A stretch of 64,000 nucleotides of DNA from UBA1127 sp034422455 (GTDB lineage Bacteria; Chloroflexota; Dehalococcoidia; Lucifugimonadales; UBA1127). The notes under the pieces were generated by a model. It was not told the origin of the DNA, ran no database searches, and saw only the letters and a program-made list of their open reading frames with translations. Below, piece by piece: positions 45,524 to 54,341 of this stretch; position 1 is the stretch's first letter, and each line of letters begins with the position of its first letter. The DNA lies in NCBI GenBank assembly GCA_034422455.1, contig DAOUJQ010000011.1, forward strand, positions 62,001-126,000, written 5' to 3'. Position numbers and translations under genes: made by a program.

Positions 45524-46105
45524 ATGGCCGGAAGACTGTATTGGGCTATTCTCTTAGTCCCCGTGGCGGCCCTCGTAGTCGTCGGCCTGTTCTTACTGAC
45601 CGTCCGGTCCGGCGGAGCGGCCCAACCAACTGTAGGCCTGACGGCTGCGGCCACTCTGGAATCACCGGACGGCGATTCCATGGGAACCGTTGCTTTTCGG
45701 CAGGCAGCCTCTGGAGTCCTGGTCATGGCCGACTTGAAGGGTCTGGCGCCGGGCGGCCACGCCTTCATCATTCACGAGGTCGGTTCATGCACACCCGACT
45801 TCAATGCCGCGGGCGATCACTTCAACCCCGAAGAAACTGAGCACGGATTCATCCATCCAAATTGGGAGCGCGGCGAATCGACTGGGGGCCACGGCGGCGA
45901 CCTGCCCAATATCTATGCCGCGTCTGACGGTTCCGCCCGCGCCGACTTCTTTACTGTTGGCATCATTCTAAATAGCGGCCCACGCCATTCCGTCTTCGAC
46001 GACGATGGATCCGCCATCATTGTGCACGAGAAACCCGATGCCTATGGGGAAGAGGAGTCCGACACCGGCTCCCGCGTAGCCTGCGGGATCATCAGACGCA
46101 CTTAG
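45524..46105 (+). CDS. sodC: Cu/Zn superoxide dismutase-like protein, one Cu ligand replaced
   Basis: A 193-residue exported SodC-like protein. Its N-terminal hydrophobic segment (LLVPVAALVVVGLFLLTV) is a signal anchor or signal peptide. Matches to the family are GDHFNPEETEHGF (His63 and His71 equivalents), ESTGGHGGDLPN (His80, Asp83), SAIIVHEK (His120) and GSRVACGII. The first copper ligand (normally the first His of GFHVHE) is Ile in GGHAFIIHEVG. One Cu ligand is thus missing, so the enzyme may be altered or a Zn-only or binding protein. The ATG at 45524 is preferred over the upstream TTG. Confidence 0.82.
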   Translation: MAGRLYWAILLVPVAALVVVGLFLLTVRSGGAAQPTVGLTAAATLESPDGDSMGTVAFRQAASGVLVMADLKGLAPGGHAFIIHEVGSCTPDFNAAGDHFNPEETEHGFIHPNWERGESTGGHGGDLPNIYAASDGSARADFFTVGIILNSGPRHSVFDDDGSAIIVHEKPDAYGEEESDTGSRVACGIIRRT

Positions 46106-46494
46106 GAATGGCGCTTGGCCTTAAACCGCATGCCCACATCTCCGATCAGTCAGCTTCATGCGCGCAGGTACTCCACGGGCGTTGTTGACCGGCAAAGCCA
46201 ATCGGTGCAGCTTGCAGCGCCCTTCAATGTAGACATGAGATGTTGCTCCCTCAAACGCGTCACGCTGTCCCTGTACCTCACACTTCCCGCAACGATTCAG
46301 ACCCTCGCCCTCAGGCAAGCCGACGTCATTCCGGCGAGGACGGGAATCCATAAACGGGGGTGTTCCTCTCATCAACCCTGGACAGTTGCCGCGCGCCGTT
46401 GACCTGTAGATACGGCTGCGCCCGTGCTACAATTGTTGGATAGCTCCATTTATAGCCGGGCGAGATTGGCAGCAGACCCACGGGAGCGGGTACG
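46106..46494. other. Intergenic DNA before cysteine desulfurase
   Basis: About 390 bases. Apart from the weak minus-strand frame above, nothing is seen. A repeat-like sequence, CGTCATTCCGGCGAGGACGG, lies at 46324-46345. Confidence 0.45.
46121..46375 (-). CDS. Possible small Cys/His protein
   Basis: An 84-residue minus-strand frame with CGKCEVQGQRDAFEGATSHV, then GRCKLHRLALPV. The Cys-x2-Cys and Cys-x2-His could bind zinc. It has no good start or ribosome binding site and its 5' part includes a repeat-like sequence (GATTCCCGTCCTCGCCGG), so it may be an out-of-frame remnant. Low confidence. Confidence 0.3.
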   Translation of the reverse strand: MMRGTPPFMDSRPRRNDVGLPEGEGLNRCGKCEVQGQRDAFEGATSHVYIEGRCKLHRLALPVNNARGVPARMKLTDRRCGHAV

Positions 46495-47691
46495 TTGGAC
46501 ACTCCTGGACGCGAAATCTACCTGGACCACGCCGCGACGACGCCTCTGCGGTCTGAGGCCTTGCAGGCCATGCTGCCCTACTTGCAGGACGGATTCGGAA
46601 ACCCGTCGAGCATCCACGCCGTGGGACAGCGCGCCCGGGAGGCGCTGGAGGATGCGCGGGAGACGGTCGCCCGCGTGCTGGAGTGCCGGCCCAACGAGGT
46701 CGTTTTCACCAGCGGCGGGACGGAGTCCGACAACGCGGCGATCAAGGGCGGGGCGATGGCGCTTCGTCCCACCGGCAACCACATCGTTACGACGGCCATC
46801 GAGCACCATGCAGTCCTGCACGTGTGCCACCAGCTGGAGAGCCTCGGATTCGAGATCACCTACCTGCCGGTGAATTCAGAGGGGCTAGTGGACCCACAGG
46901 ACGCGCTGGACGCCGTCACGGACCGGACGGTCCTTGTCAGCGTCATGTACGCCAACAACGAGATTGGCACGGTGGAACCCGTGGCCGAGATCGCGCGTCT
47001 GGTCAAAGAGCGAGCCAGGGAACAGGGGCGAACTATTTTGGTGCACACGGACGCGGTGCAGGCGGCAGGGTATCTTGACCTCTCGGTCAAGTCGCTGGGT
47101 GTGGACATGTTGAGCCTGTCCGCCCACAAGTTCCACGGCCCCAAGGGCGTTGGCGTCCTGTACGTGCGGCGCGGCACGCCGTTCTCCCCACTGCTGATGG
47201 GCGGCGGGCAGGAGCGGGAGCGACGCTCAGGGACGGAGAACGTGCCTGCCATTGTCGGCATGGCGGAGGCGCTGAGGCTGTCGGAGCTGGAGCGGGAATC
47301 GGCGTGCGAGCACAGCGCGGCGCTTCGTGACCGCGTGGCGGCAGGCATCCTGGAACGGGTGCCCGGCGCCATCCTGAACGGCCACCCGACGCAGCGGCTG
47401 CCGAACAACGTCAACGTGTGCTTCCCCGGACTGGAGGCCGAGCCGGTGCTGCTGGGCCTGGACCTGAAGGGCATCTATGCGTCAAGCGGGAGCGCATGCT
47501 CTACGGCATCGCTGGAACCGTCGCACGTGCTGACGGCAATTGGCCGCCCGGCGGACGTCGCCCGGGGCAGCCTGCGAGTGACCGTGGGGCGTGGGACGAC
47601 GCAGGATGATGTAGACTATTTCCTGGAGGCGCTTCCTCCCCTGGTCCAGCGCCTCCGTGACATGCCATCGTTCAGTGCGAGCCGGGCGTGA
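46495..47691 (+). CDS. iscS: Cysteine desulfurase
   Basis: A 398-residue PLP-dependent cysteine desulfurase (NifS/IscS class), which gives sulfur for Fe-S clusters and tRNA thiolation. It has IYLDHAATTPLRSEAL near the N-terminus, the PLP-binding Lys in LSAHKFHGPKGVG, and the catalytic-loop Cys in SGSACSTAS. The start codon is TTG after GGGAGCGGG. No iscU/A or mnmA follows, so it may be a free-standing copy. Length normal. Confidence 0.93.
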   Translation: MDTPGREIYLDHAATTPLRSEALQAMLPYLQDGFGNPSSIHAVGQRAREALEDARETVARVLECRPNEVVFTSGGTESDNAAIKGGAMALRPTGNHIVTTAIEHHAVLHVCHQLESLGFEITYLPVNSEGLVDPQDALDAVTDRTVLVSVMYANNEIGTVEPVAEIARLVKERAREQGRTILVHTDAVQAAGYLDLSVKSLGVDMLSLSAHKFHGPKGVGVLYVRRGTPFSPLLMGGGQERERRSGTENVPAIVGMAEALRLSELERESACEHSAALRDRVAAGILERVPGAILNGHPTQRLPNNVNVCFPGLEAEPVLLGLDLKGIYASSGSACSTASLEPSHVLTAIGRPADVARGSLRVTVGRGTTQDDVDYFLEALPPLVQRLRDMPSFSASRA

Positions 47692-47764
47692 GGATGCTCA
47701 CTGCTGCCATGCCCAGCTCTCAGTTCCAAACCGAAGACCGGTCCGTTCTATCCGAGAAAATCGA

Positions 47765-48310
47765 GTGCATGGACGTGTGCCTGTGACGCGCATCTGGAGT
47801 CTGGCCGGGATAGCGATCATGATTGCCGCGCTTGCGGTTGCCTGCGAAGAACAGCGGTTCACCAACATCACGCAGGTGGGCCGCGGCCTGACCATGAACG
47901 TCAGGGACCTGCAGAAGGTGGACGGGATCGTTTACCAGGACCTGGACGGGGAATACTACAACGTGGGGCCGGTGCAGGAGGGGCATTACCTGGCCGCCGC
48001 GCTCATCACCGTTTGGAACGAGCGGTCGGGCCTGCTTTCCCTCAACGTGACCGAGGAGTCTGCGCTGTTGGACGGGCGCGACCAGATGGAGGCCCTCGTA
48101 GTGGACCCCTACGAGCGGAGGGTGAAGCTGGAATCGGAGCCGGCGGCGCTCAGCCACACGCTTCCATTCCTCTGGGGCCCCTCCACTCTCCCCAAAGGCT
48201 TCAACATCTCCGGCTGGATGGTCTTCGAGGTCCCTGATGAAATGGAGATTCTTGAACTTGAATGGGAGCAGGTTGATGCCCTGAGGTTCCCCATTACGTT
48301 CTCTGAATAG
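47765..48310 (+). CDS. Lipoprotein with DUF4352-like domain
   Basis: A 181-residue lipoprotein. The start is uncertain: GTG at 47765, 47777 or 47783 are all possible, all before the signal peptide (SLAGIAIMIAALAVAC with the lipobox Cys in LAVAC). The mature part has an Ig-like DUF4352/TRF2-like beta-sandwich pattern (TMNVRDLQKVDGIVYQDL and LAAALITVWNERSGLLSLN). Such domains bind ligands at the cell surface. It lies 106 bases before the ABC transporter operon and could belong to it. Confidence 0.7.
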   Translation: MHGRVPVTRIWSLAGIAIMIAALAVACEEQRFTNITQVGRGLTMNVRDLQKVDGIVYQDLDGEYYNVGPVQEGHYLAAALITVWNERSGLLSLNVTEESALLDGRDQMEALVVDPYERRVKLESEPAALSHTLPFLWGPSTLPKGFNISGWMVFEVPDEMEILELEWEQVDALRFPITFSE

Positions 48311-48416
48311 ACGGCATGGCGCCAGGTGGCTAGGAGAGCAGCGAACCAGTATACTCAAGAGTTGTGTTTGAACTGCCGGACCCCGTTCGGCGATGACTTT
48401 CGGAGCAGGTGCGGAA

Positions 48417-49370
48417 ATGCCGGAAACCATGATCGAGGTCAAGGACCTCACCAAGTACTACGGGGAGCACCTTGCAGTCGACAACATCTCCTTCCACGTG
48501 GAGAAGGGGGAGGTTGTGGGCTTCCTTGGCCCCAACGGCTCCGGCAAGACGACGACCATGCGGATTCTGACGGGCTACCTGCCGCCGTCGACGGGCGCGG
48601 CGACCATCGCCGGGCACGACACGATGACAGGCTCGCTGGAGGCGCGGCGGCACATCGGCTACCTGCCGGAGACCGTGCCGCTCTACACGGACATGACCGT
48701 CGAGGACTACCTCTCCTTCCTGGGGACCATTCGCGGGATGCGCGGCGACTACCTGAAGAAGCGCATCGACGTCGCCATTGACCGCGTGCGGCTCGGCGAA
48801 TATCGAAAGTCGCTCATTCACAAGCTCTCGAAGGGCTACCGGCAGCGGACGGGACTGGCGCAGGCCATCCTGCACGAGCCCGAGGTGCTCATCCTGGACG
48901 AGCCGACGATCGGCATCGACCCCATCCAGGTTGTCGAAACGCGGGAGCTGATCAAGGAGCTGGGGCGGGAGCAAACGCTGCTCCTGAGCACGCACATCCT
49001 CCCCGAGGTGAGCGCCGTCTGCGAACGCGTGCTCATCATCAACGAGGGTGTGCTGGTGGCCGAGGACACGCCCGACAACCTGGCCGTGCGCCTCCGCGGG
49101 TCGGAGCAGGTGCAGGCCGAGATCCGCGGTCCCAGCGCCGACGTCATCCGCGAGCTGCGCGCACTGCCCGACGTCACGAGCGTCCGGTACGTCGATTCGG
49201 CGACCGGGCCGCGGTACACCATCGAATCGCCCTCCGGCAACGACCTGCGGGAGAAGATCGCGGAATTGGTGGTCACCCACGGCTGGGGGCTGCTGCAGTT
49301 GAGCGTGGTGCCCATGAGCCTGGAAGAGATCTTCATCGAGTTGACCAGCACCGAGGACGAGGAGGCCTAA
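48417..49370 (+). CDS. ABC transporter ATPase, GldA-like
   Basis: A 317-residue ABC ATPase. Walker A is GPNGSGKTTTM, the signature is LSKGYRQRTGLAQA, and Walker B is VLILDEPTIGID. The first gene of a four-gene operon, with the ABC-2 permease, a GldG-like protein and a DUF4340 protein. Such operons were first found in Bacteroidetes gliding gene sets but occur widely. The ATG at 48417 is chosen since the earlier ATG at 48393 gives an odd extra peptide. The function of the transporter is unknown. Confidence 0.9.
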   Translation: MPETMIEVKDLTKYYGEHLAVDNISFHVEKGEVVGFLGPNGSGKTTTMRILTGYLPPSTGAATIAGHDTMTGSLEARRHIGYLPETVPLYTDMTVEDYLSFLGTIRGMRGDYLKKRIDVAIDRVRLGEYRKSLIHKLSKGYRQRTGLAQAILHEPEVLILDEPTIGIDPIQVVETRELIKELGREQTLLLSTHILPEVSAVCERVLIINEGVLVAEDTPDNLAVRLRGSEQVQAEIRGPSADVIRELRALPDVTSVRYVDSATGPRYTIESPSGNDLREKIAELVVTHGWGLLQLSVVPMSLEEIFIELTSTEDEEA

Positions 49371-49375
49371 GTCCT

Positions 49376-50158
49376 TTGAATTCACCGACACTATCGTTGC
49401 CCAGAGTCAGCCCCCGCGGCGTACCGGCGTACTTGTCTTCAACATGGCGAAACACCTTCGCCATCTTCTGGAAGGAGAGCAAGACCTATTTCACCTCTCC
49501 GATGGCCTACATCATCGGCGGGGTGTTCCTGGCGATTACTGGCTACCTGTTCGTATCGAGCATCAGCACGTCCTTCCCGGAAGCGAGCATCCGCGGCTGG
49601 CTGGAGCCCAGCACCACGGTCTTCGTGCTTTGGGCGCCGGCCATCACCATGCGGCTGCTGGCGGAGGAGCAAAAGCTGGGCACGCTGGAGCTCCTGATGA
49701 CCTCTCCGATCCGCGACTACGAGATCGTCCTGGGCAAGTTTGCGGCGGTGGTGGCGATCCTCATCGCAACGCTGGTGCTGACGCTGTTCTACGCAATGCT
49801 GCTCTTCTGGTTCGGCGACCCCGACATCGGCCCGCTGCTGACCGGCTACCTGGGCATCATCCTCTTTGGCAGCGCCAGCCTGTCCGTCGGTCTGCTCGCA
49901 TCCTCGCTGACGAGCAACCAGGTGGTGGCGGCCATCGTGAGCTTCGGCGTGCTGTTGCTGATGGTGCTGACGAACCAGGCGGCGGACATCACGTCGGGCG
50001 TCGCGGCGCAGGTGCTCGAGGGCTTTTCTCTCAGCGGGCACTTCGACGACTTTGCCCGCGGCATCCTGGACACCAACAACGTGGTCTACTACCTCAGCGT
50101 GATGGCCGTCTTCCTCTTCCTCACCATCCGGAACATTGAGTCAAGGCGGTGGAGATAG
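49376..50158 (+). CDS. ABC-2 type permease, GldF-like
   Basis: A 260-residue membrane protein with six or more helices, ABC-2 permease. A first cytoplasmic stretch (STWRNTFAIFWKESKTYF) is followed by TMs. Characteristic EEQKLGTLELLMTSPIRDYEI lies before the coupling helix. It starts with TTG, after GGAGG, 5 bases past the ATPase stop. Together with the ATPase it forms the core of the transporter. Confidence 0.9.
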   Translation: MNSPTLSLPRVSPRGVPAYLSSTWRNTFAIFWKESKTYFTSPMAYIIGGVFLAITGYLFVSSISTSFPEASIRGWLEPSTTVFVLWAPAITMRLLAEEQKLGTLELLMTSPIRDYEIVLGKFAAVVAILIATLVLTLFYAMLLFWFGDPDIGPLLTGYLGIILFGSASLSVGLLASSLTSNQVVAAIVSFGVLLLMVLTNQAADITSGVAAQVLEGFSLSGHFDDFARGILDTNNVVYYLSVMAVFLFLTIRNIESRRWR

Positions 50159-50159
50159 C

Positions 50160-51836
50160 ATGGAAGAGCAAGATCTCCAGCGCGCAGGCATCTGGGAACG
50201 CATCAAGGGCGTTCTCTCCGCCGCGGCCTTGCTCCTGGCAATCGTCGGAGCAGTGGCGCTCTTTGGCGGCTTCGCCCTGTGGCTGTGGGCGGAGGAGCTG
50301 CGGGACACCGGCCAATGGCTCATGATCGCCGGCGCCGTCATCCTCGTGGTGGCCGCGGCCTTCTCGACGGTGAACATTCGCGAGGCGCTGGCGGGGCAGC
50401 GGGGACGGTTCGCCATCAACGCCGTCCTCATGACGGCCGCGTTCATCGGCATCGTCATCTTCGCCAACTTCATCAGCTACCACAACGTCGCCCGGGCGGA
50501 CCTCACGGCATCCAAGCAGTTCTCGCTGGCGCTGCAGACGACGCAGGTGCTGGACAACCTGAACCAGCAGGTCCACGCCACCGCCTTCTTCGTGCCGGAC
50601 CGCCCAAACCAGGCGACCAACCAACAGCTGGCCGATGACCTGATGTTCGAATTCCAGCGGCGTTCCGGGCGCACGTTCACCTACGAATTCGTGGACCCGG
50701 AGGCCGACCCGTCGCAGGCCGAGTTCTACGGGGTGTCCCAGTTCCCGTCCATCGTGTTCCAGGCGCGGGACTCCGGGCAGGCTGTCGTGCTCACGGTCCC
50801 GCCCCTCTCGGAGCAGGACCTGACCAGCATGCTGCTCATCGTCACCGGTCAGCAGCAGAAGCGGGTCTACTTTGTGACGGGCCACGGAGAGAAGGACGCC
50901 ATCAACCAGGACCCGGAGGACGGGCAGGGATTTGCATTTGCCGCGCGGGGCGTGCTGGCCGACAGCTACCTGGTCGACACGCTGAACCTTGCCCAGGTCG
51001 GCACGGTGCCGGAAGACGCCGCGGTGCTGGTCTTCCCGGGAACGTCGCGCAACATGTCGCTGCAGGAGTACGACGCGTTCGACGAGTGGCTCAAGAGCGG
51101 CGGCCGTGCGGTCTTCCTCATCGATCCGCCGGCGCCCAACAGCGTACAGACGTTGCTGGAGCCGTGGGGAATAGGCGTTGGCAACGAGACCATCGTGGAC
51201 GCCAGCAGCTCGCTGTTTGGCGACCTGCGGAGCCCCTTGATCCAGAGCGGCCAGTACAACCGCCAGACCACCATTACGCGGGACCTGGACACGGTGCTGA
51301 TGCCGCAGGCGACGCCCGTTGAGATCACAGTCGAGCCCGACAAGCTGCCGCCGTGGATGGAGTTCGTTCCGCTCGCCCGAAGCACCGTGCTGAGCTGGAA
51401 GACGACGGACCCGGACAGCGACGTGTTTTCCCCCGAACTGGGAGACGTCGTGGGCCCGTTCCACTTCGGCGTCGTCGTTCATGCGTGCGGCGTCGTAGAC
51501 GAGGAGATCGACTGGGTCATCGCGGTGCAAGGGCGTAGCCGGGAATGCATCTCCGCCGATGGCAATCGCAAGCCCACGACCATCGCGGTCTTCGGTGACT
51601 CCGACTTTGCCGCAAACCGGTACGCCGCGTACTCGACAAACCTGGACTTCTTCCTCAACACGGTGAACTACACGGCCGAAGACTACGACCTCATCTCCAT
51701 CCGGCCCAAGCCCTTCGCCTTCCGCGAGCTGGTGGTCACCAAACAGGAGTTTGACTTCATCCGCTTCTCCAGCTGGTTCCTGCTGCCCGCCGCAGTCGGC
51801 CTGGCCAGTGTGGCGGTCTGGTGGCGGCGCCGGTGA
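50160..51836 (+). CDS. GldG-like ABC auxiliary protein
   Basis: A 558-residue protein with membrane helices near both termini (LLLAIVGAVALFGGFALWLW at the start) and a large extracytoplasmic region. It belongs to the GldG/ABC-transporter auxiliary (DUF7088/ABC_transp_aux) type: NVARADLTASKQFSLALQTTQ and HGEKDAINQDPEDG are typical. The ATG at 50160 follows the permease stop by 1 base. It is a periplasmic-facing partner of the transporter in this operon. Confidence 0.82.
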   Translation: MEEQDLQRAGIWERIKGVLSAAALLLAIVGAVALFGGFALWLWAEELRDTGQWLMIAGAVILVVAAAFSTVNIREALAGQRGRFAINAVLMTAAFIGIVIFANFISYHNVARADLTASKQFSLALQTTQVLDNLNQQVHATAFFVPDRPNQATNQQLADDLMFEFQRRSGRTFTYEFVDPEADPSQAEFYGVSQFPSIVFQARDSGQAVVLTVPPLSEQDLTSMLLIVTGQQQKRVYFVTGHGEKDAINQDPEDGQGFAFAARGVLADSYLVDTLNLAQVGTVPEDAAVLVFPGTSRNMSLQEYDAFDEWLKSGGRAVFLIDPPAPNSVQTLLEPWGIGVGNETIVDASSSLFGDLRSPLIQSGQYNRQTTITRDLDTVLMPQATPVEITVEPDKLPPWMEFVPLARSTVLSWKTTDPDSDVFSPELGDVVGPFHFGVVVHACGVVDEEIDWVIAVQGRSRECISADGNRKPTTIAVFGDSDFAANRYAAYSTNLDFFLNTVNYTAEDYDLISIRPKPFAFRELVVTKQEFDFIRFSSWFLLPAAVGLASVAVWWRRR

Positions 51837-51876
51837 TGCCAGAGGTCCGGACGGTCATGACGGAGACCTGCAGCGC

Positions 51877-52863
51877 ATGAACACCGCCGTTACGGGAGTG
51901 TTGCTCGCCATCCTGGTGGTTGTCGCCGGGCTGTGGTATTTCGTCTTCCGCGACATGGGAGAGACGCCCGAGCCCGACGACAACGTATGGTTCTACAAGA
52001 TCGAGGAATTCGACATCGAGTTCATCTCCATCAAGACGGAGGAAACCGAGCAGGCCTTCTCCAAGAGAGCGGACGGGGACTGGTATTTCGACGGGGAACG
52101 GCAGCCGCAGGTGGACCTGGCCCGCTGGGGAGGCGTGACACTGGTGCTGAGCGGTCCCCGAGCCCGACGCGTGCTGGCGGAGGAGATCGAGGATTACAAG
52201 ACGTACGGGCTGGACCCGCCGACCACTGTGCTGGAATTGGGCCTGAAGGGCGGCCGGACCTGGGAGCTGTACCTCGGCAAGACCACTCCGGACGGCTCCG
52301 GCTACTACGCGTACCAGGAGGGGGATGACAGCCTTTATGTCATCGAGTCGATCTGGGGACAGGTGCTCCGGCGGCTGTCCTTTGAGCCGCCATACCCGCA
52401 GTGGTTCTACCGGCTTGACCCGGCCAGAGTGCTTTACCTGGGCGTGACCAAGGGCGAGACGACCACCGACTTTGTGCAGGACGCCGGCCTGTGGCGCTTC
52501 GCCAACCCCGATCGGACGCCCATTGACGCGGACCGATGGGCAGAGGTCGTGCCGCTCCTTGGAGGCCCGCCGAACCTGGGCATCCAGGAGGACCGCATCG
52601 ACGACCTGACGAAATACGGTCTGCTGGAACCCCGCGCCGTGGTCATCATCGAGTACCTGCCGCCGGAAGGGATCGAGGCCGGCAACTGGGAGAGCATCCT
52701 GGAGGTCGGCGACCCGACTCCTGACGGAGACCTCTACTACGCCCGCGCTCAGGGCCAGCCCTTCCTGCTGGTCCTGGACGCCGACTGGTTCGAGACCATG
52801 GAGCGCCTCGTCGACGAGCCTCCCGTGCCCGCTGAAGCCGAGGCTACTCCGGCGACGCAATAG
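51877..52863 (+). CDS. DUF4340 protein
   Basis: A 328-residue protein with an N-terminal membrane anchor (TGVLLAILVVVAGLWYFVF) and repeated short beta units such as DGDWYFDGERQPQVDLARW and TYGLDPPTTVLELGL. These are the pattern of DUF4340, which is commonly encoded next to GldG. It is the fourth gene of the operon, starting 40 bases after the GldG stop. The role is unknown, probably surface-exposed. Confidence 0.85.
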   Translation: MNTAVTGVLLAILVVVAGLWYFVFRDMGETPEPDDNVWFYKIEEFDIEFISIKTEETEQAFSKRADGDWYFDGERQPQVDLARWGGVTLVLSGPRARRVLAEEIEDYKTYGLDPPTTVLELGLKGGRTWELYLGKTTPDGSGYYAYQEGDDSLYVIESIWGQVLRRLSFEPPYPQWFYRLDPARVLYLGVTKGETTTDFVQDAGLWRFANPDRTPIDADRWAEVVPLLGGPPNLGIQEDRIDDLTKYGLLEPRAVVIIEYLPPEGIEAGNWESILEVGDPTPDGDLYYARAQGQPFLLVLDADWFETMERLVDEPPVPAEAEATPATQ

Positions 52864-53008
52864 CTTCCGCGTCCCGCCCTGAACTCGGGGCCACTCTTCG
52901 AGAGTCCAGGGTGAACGGAACGCCCCCCATCAATTTCGCACCCTTGGCTTGGGTATGCTGCTCGCCTATACTCACCGTGTCCGGCACCAGCACCTTGGGG
53001 GAATTCAC

Positions 53009-54241
53009 ATGCGCGCTGAGATCCTGGCATTCGGCACGGAGCTCCTCATGGGGGAGACCGTCGACACCAACTCCGCGCACATCGCGGCGCGGCTGCCGGC
53101 GCTGGGTGTCGAGCTGCACACGGTCACCATCATGGGCGACGAAATGCCGGACATGGTGGAGATGCTGCGCAAGTGCATGACCCGCTCGGACGTCATCATC
53201 TGCACCGGTGGGCTTGGCCCCACGAAGGACGACCTGACGCGAGAGGCCATCGCGGAGACCTTTGAAGAGACCATCACCCTCGACCCGGACCTGATCGCCG
53301 CAATGGAGCAGAACTTCCGCAACCGGGGACAGGAGATGCCGGAGACCAACCGCAAGCAGGCCGGCGTCATCCCGTCCGTCACGGTGCTGCCGAACCCGCG
53401 CGGCACGGCGCCGGGCTGGTGGGCAGAGAAGGACGGAACGATCATCATCGCGATGCCCGGCGTGCCCGGGGAGATGGTGCTGATGTGGGAACAGCAGGCC
53501 GCGCCAAAGCTCAAGGAGCGAGCCCAGGGCACGGTCATCATCTCCCGGACTTTCAAGACCATCGGCCTGGGCGAGGCGGCGGTCGGCGAGTACGTCGGGT
53601 CGCTGTTCGGCCGGGAGAACCCGTACCTGGGCATCTACGCACGGCAGGACGGCGTCCACCTCCGCATCATCGCGCGGGCGGCGTCACAGAAAGCGGCGAT
53701 GGAGCTCATTTCGCCGATGGAGGCCGAGATCCGCGCCGCGCTGGATTTTGCCATCTGGGGCGTCGACGACGAAACGCCGGAGGAGCGCGTGGGCGCCGTG
53801 CTGACCGAACGCGGGCTGACGCTGGCGGCGATGGAGTCGTGCACCGGCGGGCTTTTGGCCAGCACCGTCACCGACGTGCCCGGATCGTCGGGGTACTTCA
53901 AGGGGAGCCTCGTAACCTACGCGACCGAGGTCAAGTCGCTAGCCGGCGTGGATGCAGCGCTCATCGAGGAGCACGGCGTCGTGAGCGCGGAGGTTGCGAA
54001 GGCGATGGCGCAGGCCGTGCGCTTGGCGCTCGACTCGGATGTCGGCGTGGGCATCACGGGCGTCGCAGGGCCCGGGCCGCAGGACGGCGTGCCGGAGGGC
54101 ACGGTGTTCGTCGGCGTGGCGGTGGACGGCGCGACGGAAAGTCACGTGATGCGCTTTCCGCCGAACCGGCCCGTGGTCAAGCGACGGGCAGTGGTGATGG
54201 CGCTCCTCGAGGTCTACCGAATGCTCCTTGAGCGGGCCTGA
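53009..54241 (+). CDS. cinA: CinA family protein
   Basis: A 410-residue CinA with two parts. The N-terminal molybdopterin-binding-like domain (AEILAFGTELLMGETVDTNS, then GGLGPTKDDLTREA) is followed by a C-terminal PncC-like NMN deamidase domain (MESCTGGLLAS and GITGVAGP). It recycles NMN and cleaves ADP-ribose-like compounds. The start is the ATG at 53009 after GGGGGAA. Monocistronic as far as seen. Confidence 0.93.
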   Translation: MRAEILAFGTELLMGETVDTNSAHIAARLPALGVELHTVTIMGDEMPDMVEMLRKCMTRSDVIICTGGLGPTKDDLTREAIAETFEETITLDPDLIAAMEQNFRNRGQEMPETNRKQAGVIPSVTVLPNPRGTAPGWWAEKDGTIIIAMPGVPGEMVLMWEQQAAPKLKERAQGTVIISRTFKTIGLGEAAVGEYVGSLFGRENPYLGIYARQDGVHLRIIARAASQKAAMELISPMEAEIRAALDFAIWGVDDETPEERVGAVLTERGLTLAAMESCTGGLLASTVTDVPGSSGYFKGSLVTYATEVKSLAGVDAALIEEHGVVSAEVAKAMAQAVRLALDSDVGVGITGVAGPGPQDGVPEGTVFVGVAVDGATESHVMRFPPNRPVVKRRAVVMALLEVYRMLLERA

Positions 54242-54341
54242 TAACGACCCGTTCGTTGCGGGCCAACGGGGCCGCACCGTATACTTTTTCTGTTGAAACA
54301 CGCGGCATTAGCGTGTCCGCCATGTCACCATCGGAGGACCC

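Noticed and set aside
50121..51530. 469-residue minus-strand frame
   Set aside because: Antisense of the GldG-like gene.
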